DNA of 64,000 bases from Paraspadella gotoi. Taxonomy: Eukaryota; Chaetognatha. Below the pieces are notes generated by a model. It made no database searches. It worked only from the letters and a program-made list of their open reading frames with translations, and was not told where the DNA came from. Shown one piece after another: positions 46,150-55,215 of the stretch (positions are counted from its first letter, which is position 1; each line of letters starts with the position of its first letter). Location of the stretch: positions 28,681,359-28,745,358 of the forward strand of contig CM119265.1 of NCBI GenBank assembly GCA_051294375.1, written 5' to 3'. Made by a program: the position numbers and the translations under genes.

Positions 46150-47479
46150 NNNNNNNNNNNNNNNNNNNNNNNNNNNNNNNNNNNNNNNNNNNNNNNNNNN
46201 NNNNNNNNNNNNNNNNNNNNNNNNNNNNNNNNNNNNNNNNNNNNNNNNNNNNNNNNNNNNNNNNNNNNNNNNNNNNNNNNNNNNNNNNNNNNNNNNNNNN
46301 NNNGAGAGAGAAACAGAGAGAGAGAGACATATACATTGTAAAATTAAGAAGGTCCTCTCTCTTTGTCAATTGGTGTTTTGTGGTCGGATTCAAATTAGTC
46401 AGAATCAGATCGTATTAATATTGCACTGATGATTTTATTGGTTAATGTATATTTTAAAAATAACGAAAAATGCATAAAGTACAAAAACAACAAAAAAGTA
46501 AAATTAACGATTTTGTTTTTAAATTTCGTTGGAAGAGAAATGAGACTTTGTGATTCCATTCGATCTTGAAATGGAATTTCAAGTTGAGACGGGATCTTAA
46601 TCTCAAGGATTCTCTCTCTCTCTNNNNNNNNNNNNNNNNNNNNNNNNNNNNNNNNNNNNNNNNNNNNNNNNNNNNNNNNNNNNNNNNNNNNNNNNNNNNN
46701 NNNNNNNNNNNNNNNNNNNNNNNNNNNNNNNNNNNNNNNNNNNNNNNNNNNNNNNNNNNNNNNNNNNNNNNNNNNNNNNNNNNNNNNNNNNNNNNNNNNN
46801 NNNNNNNNNNNNNNNNNNNNNNNNNNNNNNNNNNNNNNNNNNNNNNNNNNNNNNNNNNNNNNNNNNNNNNNNNNNNNNNNNNNNNNNNNNNNNTTTTTGC
46901 TATTAATATTCTCCTGATATGTTAATCTTTTGTTTTAAATTCTATTTCGACTTTCTTAAACATTTTTATTCTCTCATNNNNNNNNNNNNNNNNNNNNNNN
47001 NNNNNNNNNNNNNNNNNNNNNNNNNNNNNNNNNNNNNNNNNNNNNNNNNNNNNNNNNNNNNNNNNNNNNNNNNNNNNNNNNNNNNNNNNNNNNNNNNNNN
47101 NNNNNNNNNNNNNNNNNNNNNNNNNNNNNNNNNNNNNNNNNNNNNNNNNNCGTGACTTTTCAAAAGAACCTGACCAGACCTTCAACTGTGACCTTGACTC
47201 TCACCCGTTAAAAAAATCTTTCTACTGCACGAAAAACAAAGACACACGTTTTCCTCACACACGAACACACAATTTACATTCTCCATTCAAATTGGTTCGC
47301 CTCCTCTTCCTCCTCCTCCTCCAAGGTGGAGGCTCGACATCGCGACATCAAGCGGCTGGAGAACAACATCAGAGAACTCCACGACATGTGGATGGACATG
47401 GCGATGATCGTGGAGAGGTCTGGAGACATGGTGGACAGGATAGAGTTCATGGTCGGACAGGCCAAGGACTATACGCAGG

Positions 47480-47561
<82 letters not shown>

Positions 47562-49560
47562 GAAAAGAATATCAAATGTCAAAAATTGTCCTGCTGTTTC
47601 TATTATTTTTTTTGTTAATTAAAAGTCATGTTGTTGTTGTTGTTTTTTTGTTGTTGTTATGATCCGGCCTCACAGTCTGTTCACCACGTGATTTCATTCT
47701 TCAGTTTCACGGATTCTTCGTTTCTTTGTTTGTTTACACGACGTCGATTTGTTTACACATTTTGTGAACAGAAGCCCTGAACCCTATGAAAACCATAATC
47801 GTTTTGAGGCCGTGAGGTTTTTTTTGTCGTGAAAATCGTGGCGTGATTCGTGAGCAAATTGGATGCGTGTGATTCGTTGGTTTTATTGCANNNNNNNNNN
47901 AAATTGATTAATGAGCTGACGATGACGATTTTCATTGATTGACCTTTTGTTCAAAAAAGAAGAAGAAAAAAAAAACAAAAGATTTGATTTCTTTCTTGTT
48001 GTCACTTGATCTTTGACCAAATTTGGCCACTGAGATTTGGCTAATTTGGGTCGTTGAGCCATTGCCAAATTAGGCTTTTGATTTTTGACCAAATTGTTGT
48101 ATTGAGATTAGCTGAATTTTGGCGATTCAACTTTAGCCAAATTGGGCTTTTGATGNNNNNNNNNNNNNNNNNNNNNNNNNNNNNNNNNNNNNNNNNNNNN
48201 NNNNNNNNNNNNNNNNNNNNNNNNNNNNNNNNNNNNNNNNNNNNNNNNNNNNNNNNNNNNNNNNNNNNNNNNNNNNNNNNNNNNNNNNNNNNNNNNNNNN
48301 NNNNNNNNNNNNNNNNNNNNNNNNNNNNNNNNNNNNNNNNNNNNNNNNNNNNNNNNNNNNNNNNNNNNNNNNNNNNNNNNNNNNNNNNNNNNNNNNNNNN
48401 NNNNNNNNNNNNNNNNNNNNNNNNNNNNNNNNNNNNNNNNNNNNNNNNNNNNNNNNNNNNNNNNNNNNNNNNNNNNNNNNNNNNNNNNNNNNNNNNNNNN
48501 NNNNNNNNNNNNNNNNNNNNNNNNNNNNNNNNNNNNNNNNNNNNNNNNNNNNNNNNNNNNNNNNNNNNNNNNNNNNNNNNNNNNNNNNNNNNNNNNNNNN
48601 NNNNNNNNNNNNNNNNNNNNNNNNNNNNNNNNNNNNNNNNNNNNNNNNNNNNNNNNNNNNNNNNNNNNNNNNNNNNNNNNNNNNNNNNNNNNNNNNNNNN
48701 NNNNNNNNNNNNNNNNNNNNNNNNNNNNNNNNNNNNNNNNNNNNNNNNNNNNNNNNNNNNNNNNNNNNNNNNNNNNNNNNNNNNNNNNNNNNNNNNNNNN
48801 NNNNNNNNNNNNNNNNNNNNNNNNNNNNNNNNNNNNNNNNNNNNNNNNNNNNNNNNNNNNNNNNNNNNNNNNNNNNNNNNNNNNNNNNNNNNNNNNNNNN
48901 NNNNNNNNNNNNNNNNNNNNNNNNNNNNNNNNNNNNNNNNNNNNNNNNNNNNNNNNNNNNNNNNNNNNNNNNNNNNNNNNNNNNNNNNNNNNNNNNNNNN
49001 NNNNNNNNNNNNNNNNNNNNNNNNNNNNNNNNNNNNNNNNNNNNNNNNNNNNNNNNNNNNNNNNNNNNNNNNNNNNNNNNNNNNNNNNNCATCACCGCCC
49101 CTTACCCTAAACAGACTTAAAAAGTTGATAGAAAGAAATATAACTCGTTTTTAAATTTTTTTTATTAAGTTAGTTAAAAATTAGAAAAACCAATATTTTA
49201 AGCTCAAAATTATTTTTTTTATTTTAAATTTATTTTCTATTTTCTCATATTAACTTTTGGCGAGGAATTCAAATCTACCAAAAAAATTAAGATATGCCTA
49301 TTTTGAAATTTTAGGATATTGTATTATATAAACAAAAAAAGAAAACAAACATAAAAACATTAATTAAATGTTGTTCAAAATTGAGTTTGACGAATCTGTG
49401 CTCTACACAGGGTGGCGCCGCGAACACAAAGAAGGCGCTCGAGAATTACAAACAAGCGAAGAAGAAAAAAAGGATCTTGAAGGCGGTGCTGATCACTCTC
49501 GCCGTCGTCTTGGTTCTGGCGCTGGTCCTCGGACTCATGCACGCCTTTGGAATTTATTGA
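43567..49560 (+). CDS. syntaxin (Qa-SNARE, plasma-membrane type), six exons
   Basis: Exons 43567-43702, 44292-44398, 44822-44945, 45371-45571, 47326-47478 and 49411-49560. The product is a tail-anchored t-SNARE for exocytosis. Visible in order are a Munc18-binding N-peptide (KDRLLEL, cf. KDRTQEL in syntaxin 1), Habc helices, a SNARE motif ([18 protein letters not shown], then DMVDRIEF), a polybasic juxtamembrane stretch (KQAKKKKR), and one C-terminal membrane anchor ending HAFGIY and a stop. Exons 2-3 contain indels, so the summed length is not a multiple of three. The frame is recovered by comparing the two palindrome arms. Ser replaces the conserved zero-layer Gln. Closest to syntaxins 1-3 by the SNARE motif; the exact paralogue is undecided, so no symbol is given. 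Confidence 0.85.
44292..44398 (+). CDS. syntaxin exon 2: Habc helix
   Basis: After acceptor CCCCAAG, the split codon gives E then SR, followed by VKKIVEDLR. This matches the IDKIxxNVEEVKRKH segment of syntaxins. The later part needs a frame change to read NVREMVRR before the GTGTGT donor. The left-arm copy (40471-40366) supports the same peptide with errors elsewhere. An indel is inferred near 44320-44370. Confidence 0.6.
44399..44821. other. syntaxin intron 2
   Basis: GT-rich with CACGTA-type repeats (44400-44500). Nothing else recognised. Confidence 0.5.
44822..44945 (+). CDS. syntaxin exon 3 (indels in this copy)
   Basis: Acceptor CATCAG, donor TCCAG|GTGATC. This copy reads LKRMDIED and then loses frame. 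The left-arm copy keeps LRVQIMRTQHLTL, which aligns with LRIRKTQHSTLS of syntaxin 1. Confidence 0.65.
44985..45265 (+). mobile_element. tRNA-derived SINE, copy 2 (right arm)
   Basis: Mirror of 39510-39815, within syntaxin intron 3. The B-box region is degraded here. The body (CCGTTCCATG, GTTTAAAGAAG), GTCTTCAGTCTT repeats and the tail GACTTAGCGCTTTATCCAC are clear. Confidence 0.65.
45371..45571 (+). CDS. syntaxin exon 4: Habc end and linker
   Basis: Follows acceptor CTTAAG. It reads [17 protein letters not shown], then [18 protein letters not shown], to TKQHLHE, then donor GAG|GTTGGA. It aligns with syntaxin 1 VEVMxEYNxxQxDYRER ... QRQLEITG ... LEDMLESG ... KQALNEI. Comparing both arms suggests the first codons should read RSFIDVMKVF, matching SRKFVEVM; a base is missing here. 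The donor is non-consensus after GT. Confidence 0.75.
45572..46149. other. syntaxin intron 4, right edge of the palindrome
   Basis: A/T-rich, mirrored at 38575-39180, ending in a CT tract (46117-46149) at a gap. Confidence 0.6.
46150..46303. other. 154-N gap inside a CT/GA tract
   Basis: Left edge is (CT)n and right edge is (GA)n, so the missing piece contains a strand switch of the repeat. Confidence 0.95.
46304..47325. other. syntaxin intron 4, gapped
   Basis: Short A/T-rich islands between gaps 46624-46893 (270 N) and 46978-47150 (173 N). A pyrimidine-rich tract (47300-47323) precedes the next exon. Confidence 0.8.
47326..47478 (+). CDS. syntaxin exon 5: SNARE motif
   Basis: 51 codons, phase 0 at both ends, acceptor TCCTCCAAG and donor ACGCAG|GTGGAG. 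It encodes [20 protein letters not shown], then [21 protein letters not shown] and AKDYTQ. This is the best preserved part of the gene and lies outside the palindrome. Position for position against syntaxin 1 ([20 protein letters not shown], then MIDRIEY), the zero-layer Gln is replaced by Ser (codon TCT). Confidence 0.92.
47480..47565. repeat. (GA)n directly after the syntaxin exon 5 donor
   Basis: About 80 bp of GA repeat starting four bases into the intron. Confidence 0.95.
47566..48000. other. syntaxin intron 5, unique part
   Basis: GTT repeats (47627-47658), a CACGTG hexamer (47685-47690) and a 10-N gap (47891-47900). Nothing coding. Confidence 0.6.
48005..48155. repeat. ~25-bp minisatellite running into a gap
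   Basis: Six imperfect units built on TTTGACCAAATTTGGC ... TTGAG. The array reaches the gap 48156-49089, which probably contains more of it. Confidence 0.7.
48156..49089. other. 934-N gap
   Basis: Between the minisatellite and a fold-back element, within syntaxin intron 5. Confidence 0.95.
49090..49335. mobile_element. fold-back MITE-like element F, copy 3 (truncated by gap)
   Basis: AAAAAGTTGATAGAAAGAAA at about 49117 is mirrored by TTAACTTTTGGCGAGGAAT at about 49247. The layout is the same as copies 1 and 2. Confidence 0.55.
49411..49560 (+). CDS. syntaxin exon 6: membrane anchor and stop
   Basis: Acceptor CTCTACACAG, then 49 codons and TGA. It reads [20 protein letters not shown], then [20 protein letters not shown], then GLMHAFGIY. 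The basic juxtamembrane stretch followed by a ~20-residue hydrophobic segment and a very short tail is the tail-anchor of a t-SNARE. A GA repeat begins immediately after the stop codon. Confidence 0.9.
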   Translation, partial: GGAANTKKALENYKQAKKKKRILKAVLITLAVVLVLALVLGLMHAFGIY

Positions 49561-49572
49561 GAGAGAGAGAGA

Positions 49573-49799
49573 NNNNNNNNNNNNNNNNNNNNNNNNNNNN
49601 NNNNNNNNNNNNNNNNNNNNNNNNNNNNNNNNNNNNNNNNNNNNNNNNNNNNNNNNNNNNNNNNNNNNNNNNNNNNNNNNNNNNNNNNNNNNNNNNNNNN
49701 NNNNNNNNNNNNNNNNNNNNNNNNNNNNNNNNNNNNNNNNNNNNNNNNNNNNNNNNNNNNNNNNNNNNNNNNNNNNNNNNNNNNNNNNNNNNNNNNNNN
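49573..49799. other. 227-N gap in a GA tract
   Basis: Directly downstream of the syntaxin stop, in the presumed 3' UTR. Confidence 0.95.
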
Positions 49800-50533
49800 A
49801 GAAAGAGAAAAGTGACGTTATCCTCGCATGAAGATGAAGTTATTTTCGTCAAGAGCCGACGTTATTTGGAGGAAAAGATATTTTTAGTGACAATCATTTT
49901 TATGTTGTAATCGGTTAGAAAAAAGTAAAAAAAAATACTGATTATGTTTAAATAAAAATAAATTCAGTTATGTAATTCCCTTTGGATGCCCCGTGATAAG
50001 GGTCTAAAATTGACGTTATTCTATGTGAATGATGTTGTTCGAGAGAAAATTAGAGTCCCGTCTGTAGATATTTAAAAATCCAAACCAAGATCGATAATTT
50101 GATTTTTCAAATATATGACAAAACATTTAAGGTTTACTGTAGATTACGTAAATAAATATATATGCGTTTTAGTCGATAACAGTTTTCTTTATTTCCTTAA
50201 TTCGTTCGGCGCCAGAGGCTTTAGAAATAAATTTGCATAATTTATTGTTGGATCGAGTATTAAAAAAGAACCAAGTACAAAGCTTTGTAAACAATTCCAT
50301 TTTGTAGAACAAAAATATGTAGAAATCAGATTAGTAAATTTCTTTCCTTTTTTTTTAAAAAATACGATAATAAAAATATAAATAAAGAAATATTTTGTTT
50401 GATTTACGATTGAATTAAACTTGGAATTGAATTAAGAAAAAAGAAAAAAATAATTTTTGCTATCAGTTTTGTTTTTATTTGTTTACCCGGTTCCTTTTTA
50501 TTGATACGTTACTGTTTAAAAAAAAAAGAAAAA
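49800..50533. other. probable syntaxin 3' flank
   Basis: A/T-rich, with AATAAA-type hexamers near 49950 and 50210-50230 that could serve as poly(A) signals. No gene. Confidence 0.45.
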
Positions 50534-51447
50534 NNNNNNNNNNNNNNNNNNNNNNNNNNNNNNNNNNNNNNNNNNNNNNNNNNNNNNNNNNNNNNNNNNN
50601 NNNNNNNNNNNNNNNNNNNNNNNNNNNNNNNNNNNNNNNNNNNNNNNNNNNNNNNNNNNNNNNNNNNNNNNNNNNNNNNNNNNNNNNNNNNNNNNNNNNN
50701 NNNNNNNNNNNNNNNNNNNNNNNNNNNNNNNNNNNNNNNNNNNNNNNNNNNNNNNNNNNNNNNNNNNNNNNNNNNNNNNNNNNNNNNNNNNNNNNNNNNN
50801 NNNNNNNNNNNNNNNNNNNNNNNNNNNNNNNNNNNNNNNNNNNNNNNNNNNNNNNNNNNNNNNNNNNNNNNNNNNNNNNNNNNNNNNNNNNNNNNNNNNN
50901 NNNNNNNNNNNNNNNNNNNNNNNNNNNNNNNNNNNNNNNNNNNNNNNNNNNNNNNNNNNNNNNNNNNNNNNNNNNNNNNNNNNNNNNNNNNNNNNNNNNN
51001 NNNNNNNNNNNNNNNNNNNNNNNNNNNNNNNNNNNNNNNNNNNNNNNNNNNNNNNNNNNNNNNNNNNNNNNNNNNNNNNNNNNNNNNNNNNNNNNNNNNN
51101 NNNNNNNNNNNNNNNNNNNNNNNNNNNNNNNNNNNNNNNNNNNNNNNNNNNNNNNNNNNNNNNNNNNNNNNNNNNNNNNNNNNNNNNNNNNNNNNNNNNN
51201 NNNNNNNNNNNNNNNNNNNNNNNNNNNNNNNNNNNNNNNNNNNNNNNNNNNNNNNNNNNNNNNNNNNNNNNNNNNNNNNNNNNNNNNNNNNNNNNNNNNN
51301 NNNNNNNNNNNNNNNNNNNNNNNNNNNNNNNNNNNNNNNNNNNNNNNNNNNNNNNNNNNNNNNNNNNNNNNNNNNNNNNNNNNNNNNNNNNNNNNNNNNN
51401 NNNNNNNNNNNNNNNNNNNNNNNNNNNNNNNNNNNNNNNNNNNNNNN
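50534..51447. other. 914-N gap
   Basis: Left edge poly-A, right edge (GA)n. Confidence 0.95.
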
Positions 51448-51474
51448 AGAGAGAGAGAGAGAGAGAGAGAGAGG

Positions 51475-51589
51475 ATTCCGTTGGCGCCAGTGACGTCATC
51501 GTCGGCGTCTGACGGCGCCGGTTGAGTCACGTGACGAGGGTCAGGGGAACCGAGGCGTTCGGCGCCGTCGTCGTCGCCGTCGTCGTCGT
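51475..51589. promoter_or_regulatory. CpG-rich island with CRE and CACGTG palindromes
   Basis: TGACGTCA at 51491-51498 (full CRE) and GTCACGTGAC at 51526-51535 (10-bp E-box palindrome of USF/MITF/TFEB type), with three GGCGCC hexamers between 51483 and 51566. The minus strand is also open as an Asp-rich frame (TQPAPSDADDDVTGANG), so a coding alternative exists. Short and gap-flanked. Confidence 0.4.
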
Positions 51590-51632
51590 NNNNNNNNNNG
51601 TCGTCGTCGTCGTCTTCGCCGTCGTCGTTTAA
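51560..51632. repeat. (GTC)n tract with a 10-N gap
   Basis: Interrupted CGT/GTC triplets on both sides of 51590-51599. Confidence 0.9.
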
Positions 51633-52009
51633 TGAATTATCTTATTATCTCATATTAACTTTAGTTGAGTCTTTAAACATTAACTATATAAAAATTAAAA
51701 TTCATAACTAAATGCTGATATAGACATCAAACACATTCGTATTGTTAAATAATAAAAGGATAAATCCTCATACAAAATAGCATAAATAGTTTGGTTCAAA
51801 CGTTTTTAACACTTACTAGAAAGTGAGAAGAACAATGAAAAGTTTATCATGATGTATATAGCTTAAAGTTTAGCCTATACTATTATATAGTATAACTTTT
51901 ATAGTCAGTAAAAAAAAGGCGCCTCAGATGATAACAAGAACCACAACACAAAATACTAAGATGACAAAAAATGCCGAAAGTGGATTTCGGCCCAAAAATA
52001 AATAGGGAT
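51633..52009. other. A/T-rich non-coding
   Basis: Nothing recognised apart from a TATACTATTATATAGTATA palindrome near 51877-51895. Confidence 0.5.
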
Positions 52010-52124
52010 AAAAATATGGATAAAAATGGGGATAAAAATGGGAAAAACGCGGATGAAACGGGAAAAGTGGCGGATAAAATGGGGATCGAAAAATAAATTG
52101 AGAGCAAGATGGAAGCGAGAGAGA

Positions 52125-52164
<40 letters not shown>

Positions 52165-53067
52165 GGTTGTGATAGAGATAACGCACTTATAAAACTTTTT
52201 CTTTCTCCTTTACTTTTCTTTAAATTTCCCCCACTTCTCTATCTTTCCTTTATTTCCTTNNNNNNNNNNTTTCACTCTGTCCCTCGCGACTCAATGGGAT
52301 CCGTTTTTTGTCCCACCTCCAGCGTCGATTTCTGTCTCGCTCTCGCTATCGCCTCTCTCTTTCTCTCTCTGTCTCAATGTCTCTCAGTCTCACTCTCGCA
52401 TGTCTCTTTAATTTTAAAGTTAAAATAGTTTATAAATTTTTCTATCTCTTCTCAAATTTTAAATTCCTTTCATCCTCTTTCAGCCGCCTTTCTTCTTATC
52501 TTTTCTCCTTTACTTTTCTTTAAATGTTCCGTACTTTTCTATTTTTTCTTTCTTTCCCTTTACCATTCTTTTTTCTCTTCATCCCTAACTTCTCTTGAAC
52601 GTCCTTAACTTCTCTCGTTTTTCATTCTTTACTTTTCTTTTCTGTTTATTTTCTTTTCTTCTTTTTCATTGAATAATTTTTTTCCCTACTTAACTTATAT
52701 ATTCCTATCTTCACTTCTCTTCTTTCGCTGTTTTTATTTCTTTATCATTTATTCTATCCTTAACTTCTCTTTTCTCTTTCCCTCTACTTCTCTATAATTC
52801 CCTTCTATTTTCCTTTTTTTCTACTCCTCCCCTTCTCTCTTCCCCCATATCCCTTTTTTTCCTTTTTCCTTTTTTTTTCTTTTTCATTTTTTTCCTTTTT
52901 CCTTTTTTTTTCTTTTTCATTTTTTTTCTTCTAAAAATTCTCCGCCTTCTCTTGCGACGAGGAAGACCAACGCTTAGGAGTTTCGCCAGACGTTGTGGCA
53001 CCGGAGGTGAGGAGGAGAGAGAGAGAGAGAAGGAGAAGAGGGCTATCGTCGAAAAGGGTAGGGGAGA

Positions 53068-53107
<40 letters not shown>

Positions 53108-53183
53108 CATTTTTATCAGGAGACAGAGAGTGAGACAGACCACGAGAAAAGTTGGAATAATCAGGAATTTGTTTTTTGAGTTT
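52010..53183 (+). repeat. direct duplication, short copy
   Basis: Starts with GATAAAAATGGG repeats, then the same order of segments as 53209-55215. It lacks the piece corresponding to about 53440-54225, at whose position there is a 10-N gap (52260-52269). The copies differ by many small indels. Confidence 0.8.
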
Positions 53184-53208
53184 NNNNNNNNNNNNNNNNN
53201 NNNNNNNN
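53184..53208. other. 25-N gap between duplicate copies
   Basis: Same length as the gaps at 343 and 13240. Flanking sequence is duplicated. Confidence 0.95.
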
Positions 53209-53564
53209 AATTATTGATGAAACGGGAAAAGTGGCGATAAAATGGGGATCGACGAAAAAAAAAATAATTGAGAGCAAGAATGGAGGAAGAGAGAGGAGAG
53301 TGAGGACGAGAGAGAAGAAGAGGAACGAGAGAGACAGGAGAGTATGTGAAGAGATAACACACTTATTAAAACTTTTTCTTTCTCCCTTTTTACTTTCTTA
53401 AATTTCCCCCCCACTTCTCTATTTTCCCTTATTTCTTATTTTTTAACCTCTTTTTTTTTTTTTCCTTTTCTCCTCTCCTGAAACTTTTCTCATCTTTTCA
53501 ATCACCGCTCCCTCTTTCCACTCGAGCTCCTTCCTTCCTCACCTGCTCCTTATTCACTTGTGAA

Positions 53565-53710
53565 ATAACAACAACGACAACCAAAAATGGTCTCGACACG
53601 ACACACACATCTGGACAAAACGACTCATCGGAAAACGAGATAATCGCTCTTTTCACTATCGACGGACGCCTAGTGGTCTTAGATAAGACTGGCAAAGAGA
53701 AATCGGAAAA
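53565..53710 (+). CDS. coding-like segment, function unknown
   Basis: Open + frame reading NGLDTTHTSGQNDSSENE, then IIALFTIDGRLVVLDKTGKE. The mixed hydrophobic/charged pattern differs from the surrounding repeats. No start codon, and no convincing donor or acceptor. The opposite strand is also open through 53498-54094, so the strand is not certain. Confidence 0.25.
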
Positions 53711-53767
53711 ACGGGATACGAGAGAAGAAGAGAGGAAGGAGGAGAGAGAGAGATAGAGAGAAGAGAG

Positions 53768-53801
<34 letters not shown>

Positions 53802-53921
53802 GAGAGAGAGAGAGAGATGGATGCGACTTCATCGAGTGAGCATCGAATCGTAGATGAGAGAAAGAGAAGAGGAGGAGAAAGAACATAGAGAGGATCAAGA
53901 CCTGAAGGGGAGAGAGAGAGA

Positions 53922-54020
53922 CACATCCGGTCGGATGATCTGGATTTGGCGTTAAAGTTTGTCCCGAGTCTTCTTTTGAAAAGGCGCATTGCGTTTTTGA
54001 CGCTCGATATTAGGAAATAA
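53922..54020 (+). CDS. coding-like C-terminal segment, function unknown
   Basis: 32 codons to a TAA: HIRSDDLDLALKFVPSLLLK, then RRIAFLTLDIRK. Helical pattern with good codon variety. Preceded by a GA tract with no clear acceptor. Could be the end of the gene suggested by 53565-53710. No family recognised. Confidence 0.25.
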   Translation, partial: HIRSDDLDLALKFVPSLLLKRRIAFLTLDIRK

Positions 54021-54096
54021 GTCCCTGCTGTCGGACCCTTTTTATCTCTCTCTCTTTCTCTTCTCTTCTCCTTCTCTCCTCTCTTTCTCTCCATCT

Positions 54097-54146
<50 letters not shown>

Positions 54147-54923
54147 TTCTCTCTCTCTCTCTCTCTCATGATTCATTATCTCTTTTCTTTTCCTCCGAGA
54201 CGATATTTTCTCTTCTAGTTTTCACTTTGTCCCTTCGGCGACTCAATGGACCGTTTATTTTGTTCCCCCACCTCACAGTCAGAATCCCGTCGATTTCTTG
54301 TTCTCGCTCCGCTATCGCCTCTCTCTTTCTCTCTCTGTTTCTTCAATTGCTCTCTAGTCTCACTCTTCGGCATGTCTTCTTTAATTTTTAAAGTTTAGAT
54401 AGTTTATAAAATTTTCTATCTCTTCTCAAGTTTTTAAATTCCTTTTCATCCTTCTTTCAGCCGCTCCCTTTTCTTCTTATTATTTTCTCCTTTACTTTTC
54501 TTTAAATGTTCCCGTACTTTCTATCTTTCCTTTTCTTTCCCTTTACTTTCTTTTTTCTCTTCATCCCTGTAACTTCTCTTGAACCGTCCTTAACTTTCTT
54601 CTCGTTTTTCATTCTTTACTTATTTCTTTTCTTGTTTTAATTTCTTTTTTTCTTTTTCATGAATAATTTTTACCCACTTAACTTATCTATTTCCTATCTT
54701 TACTTCTCTTCTTCGCACTGTCTTTATTTCGTTTATCATTTATTTCTATCCTTAACCTTCTCTTTTTCTTTCCCTCACTTCTTCTATAATTCCCTTCTAT
54801 TTTTCCTTTATTTCTACTCTCCCCTTCTGTCATTCCCCCAGTATCCCTTTTTTTCCTTTTTTCCTTTTTTTTTTTCTTTTTTCATTTTTTTTTTCTTAAA
54901 AATCTCCGCCTTCTCTTTTGCAG

Positions 54924-54982
54924 ACGAGGGAGACCACACGCTTCTTATGGAGTTTCCGCCAGACCGTGTGTAGGCACCGGAG
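54924..54982 (+). CDS. candidate short internal exon
   Basis: A very long T-rich tract ending TTCTCTTTTGCAG (AG 54922-54923) and a GGAG|GTGAGG donor (GT 54983-54984) delimit about 59 bp. The equivalent in the other duplicate is 52957-53006 (50 bp, acceptor A missing). Comparing the two suggests DEEDQRL, then SFARRCGTG, with several indels in each. The splice borders are convincing; the gene is unknown. Confidence 0.4.
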
Positions 54983-54984
54983 GT

Positions 54985-55114
54985 GAGGAGGAGAGAGAGA
55001 GAGAGAAGGAGAAGAGGGCTATCGTCGAAAAGGGTAGGGGAGAGTAAGAGAGAGAGAGGAGAGAGAGATGGAGAAGAAGAGAGAGAGAGAGGAGAGAGAG
55101 GAGAGAGAGAGAGA
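54985..55114. repeat. (GA)n after the candidate exon
   Basis: Interrupted GA tract. The counterpart in the short copy is at 53010-53102. Confidence 0.9.
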
Positions 55115-55215
55115 TTTGCATTTTATCAGGGGAGACAGAGAGGAGGTCTAGTGAGGACGACCACGAGAAGTTGGGATAATCCAGGAATTTGTTTTTTTTG
55201 AGTTAGAAGAAAAAA

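Larger units (their letters stand above)
53209..55215 (+). repeat. direct duplication, long copy
   Basis: Matches 52010-53183 at both ends (ATGAAACGGGAAAAGTGGCG start; GGCACCGGAGGTGAGGAGGA end) and has an additional ~0.8 kb in the middle. Confidence 0.8.
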
